From NCBI RefSeq assembly GCF_900105735.1, contig NZ_LT629793.1:3100001-3164000 (forward strand): a stretch of DNA of 64,000 bases, read 5' to 3'. Position numbers and translations under genes: made by a program. The stretch is from Pseudomonas yamanorum. Lineage in GTDB: Bacteria; Pseudomonadota; Gammaproteobacteria; Pseudomonadales; Pseudomonadaceae. The notes beneath the pieces were generated by a model. That model was not told the origin of the DNA, did no database searches, and saw only the letters and a list, made by a program, of their open reading frames with translations. Positions within the stretch are counted from its first letter, which is position 1, and each line of letters opens with the position of its first letter. Of the stretch, positions 19,475-27,892 are shown one piece after another.

Positions 19475-19537
19475 GATTCTTAGATCATTTAGTCTTCTCA
19501 CACGCCGACCTCCGGCCGCCTGATGAGGACTTCCCCC

Positions 19538-20515
19538 TTGAAACTGCATTTCCCCCTTCGCCTCCTGGCGGCGTTGTCCCTGGCCGGTGCCAGCCTGTTT
19601 GCCCAGGCCGCCGATGTGACCATCGCTTACCAGACCACCGTTGACCCGGCGAAAGTCGCCCAGGCCGACGGCGCTTATGAAAAAGCTACCAATGCCAAGA
19701 TCGACTGGCGCAAATTCGACAACGGTGCCGACATCATCGCCGCCATCGCTTCCGGTGACGTGCAGATCGGCTACCTCGGTTCCAGCCCGCTGACCGCTGC
19801 CGTGACCCGCAAGGTCCCGGTGGAAACCTTCCTGATCGCCACCCAGATCGGCGGTGCCGAAGCCCTGGTGGCCCGCAACGGTTCCGGGATCAACAGCCCG
19901 CAGGACCTGATCGGCAAGAAAGTCGCCGTGCCGTTCGTTTCCACCGGCCACTACAGCCTGCTGGCCGCGCTGAAGCACTGGAACATCGACCCTTCCAAAG
20001 TGACCATCCTCAACCTCGCCCCGCCGGCCATCATCGCCGCCTGGAAGCGTGGTGATATCGACGCGACTTACGTATGGGACCCAGCCCTCGGCGTGGCCAA
20101 GGAAAACGGCAAGGTGCTGATCACCTCCGGCGAACTGGCCAAGTTCGGCGCGCCGACCTTCGATGCCTGGATCGTGCGTAAGGATTTCGCCGAGAAGCAC
20201 CCGGAAATCGTCACGGCTTTTGCCAAGGTCACCCTGGATGCCTACGCCGCTTACCGCAAAGACCCACAAGCCTGGCTGGCGGACAAAGGCAACGTCGACA
20301 AACTGGTGAAGCTCTCCGGGGCCAAGGCCAGCGACATTCCATTACTGCTGCAGGGCAACGTCTACCCGCTGGCGGCTGACCAGGTGACCCTGCTCGGCGC
20401 GCCAACCACCAAGGCTGTCACCGACACCGCCGCGTTCCTCAAGGAACAGGGCAAGGTCGACGCCGTACTGCCGGACTACGCCCCGTACGTCAGCCCGAAG
20501 TTCATCACTAACTGA
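19538..20515 (+). CDS. tauA: Taurine ABC transporter, periplasmic binding protein
   Basis: A 325-residue secreted protein. Signal peptide M-K-L-H-F-P-L-R-L-L-A-A-L-S-L-A-G with cleavage near A-Q-A/A-D; mature part begins D-V-T-I-A-Y-Q-T, with Y-L-G-S-S-P-L-T-A-A in the family's ligand region. Taurine is captured for import as a sulfur source. The TTG at 19538 has a GAGGA ribosome-binding site nine bases away; an in-frame ATG at 19523 would add five residues but lacks an RBS. It is first in tauABCD with an 18-bp gap to tauB. Confidence 0.92.
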   Translation: MKLHFPLRLLAALSLAGASLFAQAADVTIAYQTTVDPAKVAQADGAYEKATNAKIDWRKFDNGADIIAAIASGDVQIGYLGSSPLTAAVTRKVPVETFLIATQIGGAEALVARNGSGINSPQDLIGKKVAVPFVSTGHYSLLAALKHWNIDPSKVTILNLAPPAIIAAWKRGDIDATYVWDPALGVAKENGKVLITSGELAKFGAPTFDAWIVRKDFAEKHPEIVTAFAKVTLDAYAAYRKDPQAWLADKGNVDKLVKLSGAKASDIPLLLQGNVYPLAADQVTLLGAPTTKAVTDTAAFLKEQGKVDAVLPDYAPYVSPKFITN

Positions 20516-20533
20516 TACCAGGAGTTCACCGCG

Positions 20534-21313
20534 ATGGCCTTGCTACAACTGGAGCGCATCAGCGCACAGTACCCAGGCAGCCCGGAGCCCGTACTGGCCG
20601 ATATTTCCTTGAGCCTTGGCCCCCAGCAATTGCTGGTGGCCCTCGGTCCTTCCGGCAGTGGCAAGACTTCGCTGTTGAACCTGATTGCCGGTTTTGTCGA
20701 ACCCAGCGCCGGGCGCATCACCCTTGACGGTGTGCCGGTAAAAGGACCAAGCGCCGAACGCGGCGTGGTGTTCCAGGACGACGCCCTGCTGCCCTGGCAG
20801 GACGTGCTGGCCAACGTCGGCTTCGGCCTGGAACTGGCGGGCGTGCCCAAGGCCCAGCGTGAAATCCGCGCTCGGGAAATGCTCGCCCTGGTGGACCTCG
20901 CCGGTTTCGACAGCCGCCGTATCTGGCAACTCTCCGGTGGCCAGAAGCAACGTGTGGGCCTGGCCCGCGCGTTGGCCGCCGACCCGCGCGTATTGCTGAT
21001 GGATGAACCCTTCGGCGCCCTCGATGCCTTCACCCGCGAACAGATGCAGGAGCTGCTGCTGCAAGTCTGGCGGCGCACAGCCAAGCCGGTGTTCCTGATT
21101 ACCCATGACATCGAAGAAGCGGTGTTCCTCGCTACGGACCTGATTCTGCTGGCGCCCAACCCCGGGCAGATCGTCGAACGCCTGAGCCTGGACTTCGGCC
21201 AGCGTTATGCCGCCGGTGAGTCGGCACGGGCGATCAAGTCCGACCCGCGCTTTATCGAAACCCGCGAACACGTGCTGGGCAAGGTGTTCTCCCAACGGCA
21301 GGTGTCCGCATGA
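20534..21313 (+). CDS. tauB: Taurine ABC transporter ATP-binding protein
   Basis: A 259-residue ABC ATPase: Walker [10 protein letters not shown] (about 37-45), Q-loop [10 protein letters not shown], signature L-S-G-G-Q-K-Q-R (about 136-143), Walker [14 protein letters not shown] and H-loop T-H-D-I-E-E-A. The P-W after the Q-loop is typical of the nitrate/sulfonate/taurine subfamily. CAGGAG RBS at -11; the stop overlaps tauC (ATGA). Confidence 0.95.
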   Translation: MALLQLERISAQYPGSPEPVLADISLSLGPQQLLVALGPSGSGKTSLLNLIAGFVEPSAGRITLDGVPVKGPSAERGVVFQDDALLPWQDVLANVGFGLELAGVPKAQREIRAREMLALVDLAGFDSRRIWQLSGGQKQRVGLARALAADPRVLLMDEPFGALDAFTREQMQELLLQVWRRTAKPVFLITHDIEEAVFLATDLILLAPNPGQIVERLSLDFGQRYAAGESARAIKSDPRFIETREHVLGKVFSQRQVSA

Positions 21314-22146
21314 GCAGTTATGAATTACCGGTCACGGCCGCCAAGCCGGTGACCAAACCCGCCGTGCCCGTACGCCGCAGCCTGAGCACCCGCTGGATCA
21401 GCGTGCTCACCTTGGTGACCCTGGTTGCCATCTGGTGGGCCGTGACCGTCAGCGGGCTGATCGAGCCACTGTTCCTGCCACCGCCTTCGGCCGTGCTGCA
21501 AAAAGGCTGGCTGCTGGCGACCACCGGCTACATGGACTCCACCTTGTGGCAGCACCTGGGCGCGAGCCTCAAGCGCATCGGCCTCGGCCTCGGTTTTGCC
21601 GTACTGACCGCCGTGCCGGTGGGGATTGCCATTGGCTCCAATCGCATCGCCCGGGGCATTCTGGATCCGCTGATCGAGTTTTACCGGCCGATTCCGCCGC
21701 TGGCTTACTTGCCGCTGATCGTGATCTGGTGCGGTATCGGTGAGCTGTCCAAGGTGCTGCTGATCTACCTGGCGATTTTTGCGCCGATCGCCATCGCCAC
21801 CGCCACCGGCGTACGCACCGTCGACCCGGCCAAATTGCGCGCTGCGCAGTCGTTGGGCGCGACCCGGGCACAGCTGATTCGCTACGTGATCCTGCCAAGC
21901 GCCCTCCCCGACATCCTCACCGGCGTGCGGATTGGCCTGGGTGTCGGCTGGTCGACCCTGGTGGCCGCCGAGCTGATCGCCGCCACCAGCGGCCTGGGCT
22001 TCATGGTGCAGTCCGCCGCGCAATTCCTGGTCACCGACGTGGTGGTGCTGGGGATTCTGGTGATCGCGCTGATCGCCTTCGCCATGGAAATGGGCTTGCG
22101 TGCCCTGCAGCGCAAATTGGTGCCGTGGCATGGCCAGGCACACTAA
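21310..22146 (+). CDS. tauC: Taurine ABC transporter permease
   Basis: A 278-residue permease with about six transmembrane helices. The EAA-type cytoplasmic loop reads [19 protein letters not shown] (about 178-196). It has an N-terminal cytoplasmic stretch of about 30 residues before the first helix, as in TauC/SsuC. It overlaps tauB by four bases and works with TauA and TauB in the inner membrane. Confidence 0.95.
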   Translation: MSSYELPVTAAKPVTKPAVPVRRSLSTRWISVLTLVTLVAIWWAVTVSGLIEPLFLPPPSAVLQKGWLLATTGYMDSTLWQHLGASLKRIGLGLGFAVLTAVPVGIAIGSNRIARGILDPLIEFYRPIPPLAYLPLIVIWCGIGELSKVLLIYLAIFAPIAIATATGVRTVDPAKLRAAQSLGATRAQLIRYVILPSALPDILTGVRIGLGVGWSTLVAAELIAATSGLGFMVQSAAQFLVTDVVVLGILVIALIAFAMEMGLRALQRKLVPWHGQAH

Positions 22147-22167
22147 GCATTTTTCGACGAGAATCCC

Positions 22168-23004
22168 ATGAGCAGCCTGACCGTAACACCTCTCAGCACC
22201 GCCCTTGGCGCACAGATCAGTGGCGTCGACATCACCCAACCGCTGAACATCGAGCACCGCGACGCGATCGAACAGGCGCTGCTCAAACATTCGGTGCTGT
22301 TCTTCCGCAATCAGCCGATCAACCCGCAGCAACAGGCGCGGTTCGCGGCAAATTTCGGCGACCTGCACATTCACCCGATCTACCCCAACGTGCCGGAACA
22401 GCCTGAAGTGCTGATCCTCGACACCGCCGTGACCGACGTACGCGACAACGCCATCTGGCACACCGACGTGACTTTCCTGCCCACGCCCGCCCTCGGCGCG
22501 GTGCTCAGCGCCAAGCTATTGCCGGAGTTTGGTGGCGATACGTTATGGGCCAGCGGGATTGCCGCGTATGAGGCGCTGTCGGAGCCGTTCAAAAAGCTGC
22601 TGGAGGATTTGACGGCGACCCATGACTTCACCCGCTCCTTCCCTCTGGAACGCTACGGCAATACGCCGGAAGACCTGGCACGCTGGGAAGAAGCCCGGCG
22701 CAAGAACCCACCGCTGTCCCATCCGGTGATTCGTACGCATCCGGTGAGCGGGCGTAAATCGCTGTTCGTCAGTGAAGGGTTCACCAGCAAGATCAACGAA
22801 CTGGAGCCGGCAGAAAGCGAGGCGGTGCTGAAGCTGTTGTTTGCGCACGCGACACGGCCGGAATTCACCATTCGCTGGCGTTGGCAGAAAAATGACGTGG
22901 CGTTCTGGGATAACCGCGTGACCCAGCATTACGCGGTGGATGATTACCGGCCGCAACGGCGGGTGATGCATCGGGCGACAATTTTGGGGGATGTGCCGTT
23001 CTAG
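22168..23004 (+). CDS. tauD: Taurine dioxygenase (alpha-ketoglutarate dependent)
   Basis: A 278-residue Fe(II)/2-oxoglutarate dioxygenase that converts taurine, O2 and 2-oxoglutarate to sulfite, aminoacetaldehyde, succinate and CO2. The iron ligands are visible: W-H-T-D (His98, Asp100) and a distal His268 in R-R-V-M-H-R-A-T-I; the 2-oxoglutarate-binding Arg follows it. N-terminal L-G-A-Q-I-S-G-V-D matches the family. Twenty-one bases after tauC. Released sulfite enters cysteine synthesis. A REP pair follows. Confidence 0.94.
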   Translation: MSSLTVTPLSTALGAQISGVDITQPLNIEHRDAIEQALLKHSVLFFRNQPINPQQQARFAANFGDLHIHPIYPNVPEQPEVLILDTAVTDVRDNAIWHTDVTFLPTPALGAVLSAKLLPEFGGDTLWASGIAAYEALSEPFKKLLEDLTATHDFTRSFPLERYGNTPEDLARWEEARRKNPPLSHPVIRTHPVSGRKSLFVSEGFTSKINELEPAESEAVLKLLFAHATRPEFTIRWRWQKNDVAFWDNRVTQHYAVDDYRPQRRVMHRATILGDVPF

Positions 23005-23021
23005 CAGGCACTCCACAAATC

Positions 23022-23116
23022 AAATGTGGGAGCGGGCTTGCTCGCGAAGGCGGTGAATCAGTCGACATATCCAGCGACTGACACTCCGCTTTCGCGAGCA
23101 AGCCCGCTCCCACATT
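23022..23116. repeat. REP pair, inverted (type B)
   Basis: AAATGTGGGAGCGGGCTTGC and its facing complement with inner arms GCGAAGGCGG and CCGCTTTCGC. It is nearly identical to the copy at 12152-12245. It fills the gap between convergent tauD and the aldo/keto reductase. Confidence 0.9.
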
Positions 23117-23151
23117 GGGTAGGGGTTGATGCAGAAATCAGGCTCTACCGC

Positions 23152-24189
23152 TTATTCAGCCGTAGACGGCTTTTCCCACAAGTTAATCCCGCCTTCCTGG
23201 GCAAACCGATCAATCTCCGCCAGTTCCTGCGCGCTGAAGCTCAGGTTCTGCAACGCCCCGACGTTTTCAATGATCTGCTCCGGCCGGCTCGCGCCGATCA
23301 GGGCGCTGGTGACCCGTGGATCACGCAACGTCCACGCCAACGCCATCTGCGCCAGGCTCTGGCCACGGCGCTTGGCAATTTCATTCAGCGCGCGGGCGTG
23401 GGCGATGTTGGCCTCGGACAAGTGCTTGGCCTGCAACGAACCACCCCCCGGACGATTGACCCGCGCATCCGCCGGTACGCCGTTGAGGTATTTGTCGGTC
23501 AGCAGGCCCTGGGCCAATGGCGTGAACGCGATCACCCCGGCACCGAGTTCTTCGGTGACGTCCAGCAGGTCTTTTTCCACCCAGCGGTTGAGCAGGTTGT
23601 AGGCCGGCTGGTGGATCAGCAGCGGGACTTTCCACTCCTGGAGCAGCGCCGCAATTTCCCGGGTTTTCACGCCGGAGTAGGACGAGATCCCGATGTACAA
23701 CGCCTTGCCCTGTTGCACGGCGGTGGCCAGTGCGCTGGCGGTTTCTTCCAGCGGGGTGTCGGCATCAAAACGGTGGGAGTAGAAGATGTCCACGTAGTCG
23801 ACGCCCAGGCGTTGCAGGCTCTGGTCGAGGCTCGCCAGCACGTACTTGCGCGAACCGCCGCCCTGGCCATAAGGGCCCGGCCACATGTCCCAGCCCGCCT
23901 TGCTGGAGATGATCAGTTCATCGCGGTAATGCTTGAAGTCTTCCCGCAGCAAACGACCGAAGTTGATCTCGGCGCTGCCGTACGGGGGGCCGTAGTTGTT
24001 GGCCAGGTCGAAGTGGTTGATACCCAGGTCGAACGCCGTGCGCAGCAAGGCGCGCTGGGTGTCGATCGGGGTGCTGTCGCCAAAGTTGTGCCACAGCCCC
24101 AGGGACAGTGCCGGCAGCACCAGTCCGCTGCGACCTACGCGGCGGTAAGGAATAGATTCATAGCGGTTTTCGGCAGCAATGTAAGTCAT
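23152..24189 (-). CDS. mgrA: Aldo/keto reductase, YghZ/MgrA type (L-glyceraldehyde 3-phosphate reductase)
   Basis: A 345-residue NADPH-dependent (beta/alpha)8 reductase. Family features: F-D-L-A-N-N-Y-G-P-P-Y-G-S-A-E (catalytic Tyr), I-S-S-K-A-G (catalytic Lys), Y-S-H-R-F-D (in place of H), and C-terminal S-A-L-I-G-A-S-R-P-E-Q-I for the NADP 2'-phosphate. The extended G-G-G-S-R-K-Y-V-L-A-S insertion is typical of YghZ/Kv-beta-like members. YghZ detoxifies methylglyoxal and reduces L-glyceraldehyde 3-phosphate. ATG at 24189 has GAGAGGA upstream; a longer frame to 24243 has no RBS and crosses a hairpin. Confidence 0.85.
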   Translation of the reverse strand: MTYIAAENRYESIPYRRVGRSGLVLPALSLGLWHNFGDSTPIDTQRALLRTAFDLGINHFDLANNYGPPYGSAEINFGRLLREDFKHYRDELIISSKAGWDMWPGPYGQGGGSRKYVLASLDQSLQRLGVDYVDIFYSHRFDADTPLEETASALATAVQQGKALYIGISSYSGVKTREIAALLQEWKVPLLIHQPAYNLLNRWVEKDLLDVTEELGAGVIAFTPLAQGLLTDKYLNGVPADARVNRPGGGSLQAKHLSEANIAHARALNEIAKRRGQSLAQMALAWTLRDPRVTSALIGASRPEQIIENVGALQNLSFSAQELAEIDRFAQEGGINLWEKPSTAE

Positions 24190-24216
24190 CGAATCCTCTC
24201 TGGTCTTAGAGCAAAT

Positions 24217-24249
24217 AAGGCCTGGGAATAACGATATTCCCAAGCCTTT
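24217..24249 (-). terminator. Hairpin downstream of the OprD porin gene
   Basis: AAGGCCTGGGAAT and ATTCCCAAGCCTT pair over 12 of 13 bases with a short loop. On the minus strand it is followed by TTATTTG, so it most likely ends the porin transcript about 50 bp after its stop. Confidence 0.7.
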
Positions 24250-24296
24250 TAAGCAGCTGAATCGCTTAAGGTGCTCGCTCTTTGTACAGCAATTTC

Positions 24297-25646
24297 CTAC
24301 CAGAGTGGAACGACGTAGCTCACATAGAAGCGGTTTTCATCTTGCACGGTGGCACCGGTGATATCCGGGCTGGCGTGGGCATTTCGCCATGTCACACCCA
24401 GGCCTTTGAGGGTGCCGGTGGGCACCTGGTAAGCCAAGGTGACGTTACGTTCCCATTCACTGGTAGTGCCTTGGGTCGTGCGAATGTCATCACCGTGTGC
24501 GTAGGACGTGGCGAAGGTCAGGCCGTTAAGGCCGAGTTTGCCGAAGTCATATTTGTACTGCGCCAGCCAGGTGCGCTCGCCGGCATGCTGGAACTTGTTC
24601 AGTTGCATGTTGGTGAGTGCCGGGGTGTCGGCACCCGAGCCCGGGCCCTGGTTGCTGGCACCGCTGTTCAGGCCGGAATCCAGGTACGGGAAGTCGCTGT
24701 CGCCGCTGTTTTTCTGGATGCCCAGGCCGACGGTATGGCCGTCCAGGCTGTAGCTTTCCAGCAGGCTGACGGTGGACTGGTTGATGCGACCCTTGGAGGT
24801 GCCATCGCCGTAGAGACCCGCAGCGGAATAGTCTTTGTCGCCCGCCGCGTTTTCACCCACACCCAGGCTGCGGTACAGGCGCACGTCGGTGTCGATCGCG
24901 CCGACAGGCAAGGCGTCATGGCGCTTGGCACCGAGGAAGAACTGCTGGTAGTAATCCTCAAGGTTGGAGTACCACAGGCTGACGGTGGTGTCCGGCAAAC
25001 CTTTGTAGTCCGCGCCGCCGTAGAGGAAGCGATCGCTCTCTTTGGTGCCGCCGGCGGTGATCATGCCCTGGTCGCCGGTTTCGTTGCGGATCTTGGTCTT
25101 GAGGATGTCACCGGCGGTAAAGGTGAAGTCGGTCAAGTCCTTGGAAACCAACTGCACGCCAGTGTTGGTCTGCTGGTACAGGCGGCCGTCGGTGTTGGCC
25201 AGTACCGGGTTGTTGCCGTACAGCGTGCCGACGCGCAACTCATCCTGGGCGAAGCGCATCTTGAAGGTCGGGCTGAGCACGCCGAACTGGTCGGCGGACT
25301 TGCCGTTATCCAGCGGGAACATGCTGCCGGGGTAGCGGCCCTGGTGATCCTTGTCATTGAGGTCGCCACCGGAGTCCAGTTTCAAACCGTAGAACGCCTG
25401 CAAGTCCAGACCAAAGCCCACCGGGCCATCGGTGTAGCCGGACTTGAAGTTGAACTCAAAACCCTGGCCCCAATCGCGGATGCTGTGGGCCTTGTTATTG
25501 CTGTTCACCACATCCCGCCCCTGCTGATTGAGGTAGCGGTTGAGCAGGGTCACGTCGGCGTGGCTGTCATCGATAAAATCGGCGTGGGCGGACAGCATAA
25601 AGCTCGCCATGGCGGCACCCACCATGGGGCTTAATAACGTCTTCAT
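24297..25646 (-). CDS. OprD-family outer-membrane porin
   Basis: A 449-residue beta-barrel protein. Signal peptide M-K-T-L-L-S-P-M-V-G-A-A-M-A-S-F-M-L-S-A-H-A; the mature part starts D-F-I-D-D-S-H-A-D-V-T-L-L-N-R-Y-L-N, characteristic of OprD. Many alternating aromatic/polar strands follow and the protein ends with an aromatic-type strand F-Y-V-S-Y-V-V-P-L-W. OprD-family channels admit basic amino acids or small carboxylates; the substrate is not evident. Monocistronic, on the minus strand between a LysR gene and mgrA. Confidence 0.93.
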   Translation of the reverse strand: MKTLLSPMVGAAMASFMLSAHADFIDDSHADVTLLNRYLNQQGRDVVNSNNKAHSIRDWGQGFEFNFKSGYTDGPVGFGLDLQAFYGLKLDSGGDLNDKDHQGRYPGSMFPLDNGKSADQFGVLSPTFKMRFAQDELRVGTLYGNNPVLANTDGRLYQQTNTGVQLVSKDLTDFTFTAGDILKTKIRNETGDQGMITAGGTKESDRFLYGGADYKGLPDTTVSLWYSNLEDYYQQFFLGAKRHDALPVGAIDTDVRLYRSLGVGENAAGDKDYSAAGLYGDGTSKGRINQSTVSLLESYSLDGHTVGLGIQKNSGDSDFPYLDSGLNSGASNQGPGSGADTPALTNMQLNKFQHAGERTWLAQYKYDFGKLGLNGLTFATSYAHGDDIRTTQGTTSEWERNVTLAYQVPTGTLKGLGVTWRNAHASPDITGATVQDENRFYVSYVVPLW

Positions 25647-25786
25647 TGGTACCGGTCTCCGTCACTGTTCTGAAATGAAAGCGTCAAACGCTTCACACAA
25701 TTAGGCGATGGCCATGTGACAGTTCGGAGTCAAAACACCCTTTACCCGGATGAAATTAAATTTAAGAAACCCAGTAACGACGGGGG

Positions 25787-26677
25787 TTAGCGGGCGGTGG
25801 CGAAGATTTCAGCGAGCCAATCGACGAACACCCGCACCCTCGGCGACATGTGTCGATTTTGCGGGTAGAGCACCGAAACCGGCATGGGCGGCGGCGGTGT
25901 ATCGGTGAGGATTTCCTGCATCACGCCCTGGTTAATCAGCTCGGCGATGCGGTAGTGCGGGCACTGGATAATGCCCAGTCCGGCGACTGCGCTGGCGGAA
26001 TAAATCTCTGCGCCGAACACCGACAGCGCCCCTTCGATCGTCACTTCCTGCACCTGGCCGTCGACCATGAATTCGAAGGGGAACAGCTTCGCGGTGGTGC
26101 GTGAAACATAGTTCACCGCACGGTGCTCGCCCAGGTCGGCGAGGCGCTTCGGCTCGCCGTATTTGCGCAGGTAGGCCGGGCTCGCGCAGGTCACCTGGCG
26201 CAGCGTCGCGACACGCCTGCCGATCAACGCCGAATCCCCCAGGGTGCCCGCCCGCAGCACACAATCCACGCCTTCGGCGATCAGGTCGACGAAGCGGTCC
26301 GCCTCGCTGATGGACAGCTCGATTTCCGGGTAGCGCGCCATGAATTGCGGCAGCGCCGGGATCACGAAGTACTTGGCCAGAGTGCCGTGCAAATCCACCC
26401 GCAGGCGGCCCTTGGGGGCCACCGAGCGGAAGGCCAGTTCCGCCTCTTCCAGCTCCGCCAGCAGTTGCACACAGCGCAGGTAATAGGCCTCGCCATCAAG
26501 GGTCGGGCGGACGCGGCGGGTGCTGCGCTCCAGCAGGCGCGTGCCGAGCCAGGACTCGAACTGGTTGAGGGTGTGGGTCAGGGTGGCACGCGGCAGGTTC
26601 AGGTCATCGGCCGCCAGCGTGAAGCTGCTGCGTTCGTAAATCCTCACGAACACTTTCATCGCTTTGACCTGGTCCAC
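25787..26677 (-). CDS. LysR-family transcriptional regulator
   Basis: A 296-residue LTTR. The N-terminal winged HTH (about 1-60) reads M-D-Q-V-K-A-M-K-V-F-V-R-I-Y-E-R-S-S-F-T-L-A-A-D-D-L with N-L-P-R-A-T-L-T as recognition helix. The effector domain begins near 90. It resembles the CrgA/DmlR subgroup that controls neighbouring dehydrogenase genes. It is transcribed divergently from the SDR gene with a palindrome in between, so SDR control is likely. Confidence 0.92.
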   Translation of the reverse strand: MDQVKAMKVFVRIYERSSFTLAADDLNLPRATLTHTLNQFESWLGTRLLERSTRRVRPTLDGEAYYLRCVQLLAELEEAELAFRSVAPKGRLRVDLHGTLAKYFVIPALPQFMARYPEIELSISEADRFVDLIAEGVDCVLRAGTLGDSALIGRRVATLRQVTCASPAYLRKYGEPKRLADLGEHRAVNYVSRTTAKLFPFEFMVDGQVQEVTIEGALSVFGAEIYSASAVAGLGIIQCPHYRIAELINQGVMQEILTDTPPPPMPVSVLYPQNRHMSPRVRVFVDWLAEIFATAR

Positions 26678-26702
26678 GGCGCGTCTCCATTGTTGGCGAT
26701 TC

Positions 26703-26716
26703 TTGAACAGTCAAGG
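26703..26716. promoter_or_regulatory. Palindrome in LysR/SDR intergenic region
   Basis: CTTGA-ACAG-TCAAG, a perfect 5-bp dyad with a 4-base centre, within the 119-bp divergent region. The position fits a LysR operator. It contains the T-N11-A spacing expected of LTTR boxes if flanks are included. Confidence 0.5.
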
Positions 26717-26796
26717 CAACTCTGGCGCATTTATCGGCCTGGGTAAACATGTGAATCTGCTTCCACACCCAACCACTCCCCCAAGGAAACCAGATC

Positions 26797-27528
26797 ATGA
26801 CTACCCAAGTTGCTATCGTTACCGGCGCCTCACGCGGCATCGGCGCCGTGGTTGCCAGACAACTGGCTGCCGACGGTTATGCCGTCGCCATCAACTACGC
26901 CAACAGCGCCACCGAAGCGTCAAGGCTGGTAGTGGAGTTGCGCCAGGCCGGCCACCAAGCCATAGCGATCCAGGGCGACGTAGCCAGCGCCGCCGACGTC
27001 AAGCGCCTGTTCGACGAGACCGAAGCCCAGCTGGGCAAGGTTGATGTGCTGATCAACAACGCCGGGATTCTCAAGGTGCTGCCGCTGGCCCAACACAGCG
27101 ATGAGCTCTACAACCAGAACTTCGACATCCATACCCGCGGCACCTTCAACGCCCTGCGTGAAGCCGCCACCCGCCTGAACGACGGCGGGCGCATCGTCAA
27201 TTTCTCCAGCAGCACCGTCGGCCTCAACTTCCCCGGTTATGCGGTGTACATCGCCAGCAAGGCGGCGGTGGAATCCCTGACCCAGGTGTTCGCCAAGGAA
27301 ATGCGCGGCCGGCGCATCACCGTCAACGCCGTTGCCCCGGGCCCGGTGGCGACCGAACTGTTCCTGCATGGCAAAAGCGAAGAGCAGATCCAGGGCCTGG
27401 CCAAGATGGCGCCGCTGGAACGCCTGGGCCAACCGGAAGATATCGCCCGCGTGGTGGCGTTCCTGGTGAGCCCGGCCGGTGGTTGGGTGAACGGGCAAAT
27501 CCTGCGGGCCAATGGTGGTTTGGTCTGA
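26797..27528 (+). CDS. Short-chain dehydrogenase/reductase (SDR)
   Basis: A 243-residue classical SDR. NAD(P) motif T-G-A-S-R-G-I-G (9-16), N-N-A-G (about 86-89), catalytic Ser in F-S-S-S-T-V-G (about 138-144) and Y-x3-K as Y-I-A-S-K (about 153-157). The arginine in A-S-R-G-I-G suggests NADP preference. C-terminal N-G-Q-I-L-R-A-N-G-G is typical of 3-oxoacyl-reductase-like members. The substrate is unknown; the divergent LysR gene probably regulates it. CAAGGAAACC provides an RBS. Confidence 0.9.
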   Translation: MTTQVAIVTGASRGIGAVVARQLAADGYAVAINYANSATEASRLVVELRQAGHQAIAIQGDVASAADVKRLFDETEAQLGKVDVLINNAGILKVLPLAQHSDELYNQNFDIHTRGTFNALREAATRLNDGGRIVNFSSSTVGLNFPGYAVYIASKAAVESLTQVFAKEMRGRRITVNAVAPGPVATELFLHGKSEEQIQGLAKMAPLERLGQPEDIARVVAFLVSPAGGWVNGQILRANGGLV

Positions 27529-27565
27529 CGACCACACAACACTCACTCTACGACGCACTAATATT

Positions 27566-27593
27566 GTGGCGAGGGAGCTTGCTCCCTCGCCAC
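27566..27593. repeat. Perfect 28-bp palindrome (type C REP)
   Basis: Arms GTGGCGAGGGAGC and GCTCCCTCGCCAC separated by TT. It is a widespread Pseudomonas intergenic hairpin type (GAGGGAGCTTGCTCCCTC), here single, after the SDR gene. Without a T-tract it is not a classical terminator. Confidence 0.85.
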
Positions 27594-27640
27594 AGGTTTG
27601 GTGTTCACGGAAAATCAGCGGGTATCAGGAGACTTCAGAT

Positions 27641-27889
27641 ATGCACACCGCCCTCGTCATCACCTGCGGCCTGATCCTCCTCGCGCTGATGCTGTTCATC
27701 GGCCAAAAGCTGGGCGTCAGCCGGCACATTCTGGCCTACAGCTTTGTCGGGATCTGGCTGGTGGTGTCGGTGGTGAACGGCGCGGCAGGTGTGGTCACTG
27801 CCGGCCAGCCCCTGGTCTCGGAGCTGGTGATCGGCAGTGGGGTATTCGGTGCGCCGTTGGTGGCACTGGCCCTGTTTATCAGGGCCTGA
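27641..27889 (+). CDS. Small integral membrane protein, function unknown
   Basis: An 82-residue protein, M-H-T-A-L-V-I-T-C-G-L-I-L-L-A-L, with three likely transmembrane segments (about 4-20, 30-48, 58-80). The ATG at 27641 has AGGAGA about ten bases upstream; the open frame reaches back to 27512, through the palindrome, which is unlikely to be coding. It ends three bases from the betT stop on the other strand, so the pair converges with almost no gap. No recognised domain. Confidence 0.65.
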   Translation: MHTALVITCGLILLALMLFIGQKLGVSRHILAYSFVGIWLVVSVVNGAAGVVTAGQPLVSELVIGSGVFGAPLVALALFIRA

Positions 27890-27892
27890 GCC

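Noticed and set aside
24282..25634. 450-codon plus-strand frame opposite the OprD porin
   Set aside because: Mirror of the porin, which has a clear signal peptide and barrel ending; the plus frame has no recognisable family or RBS.
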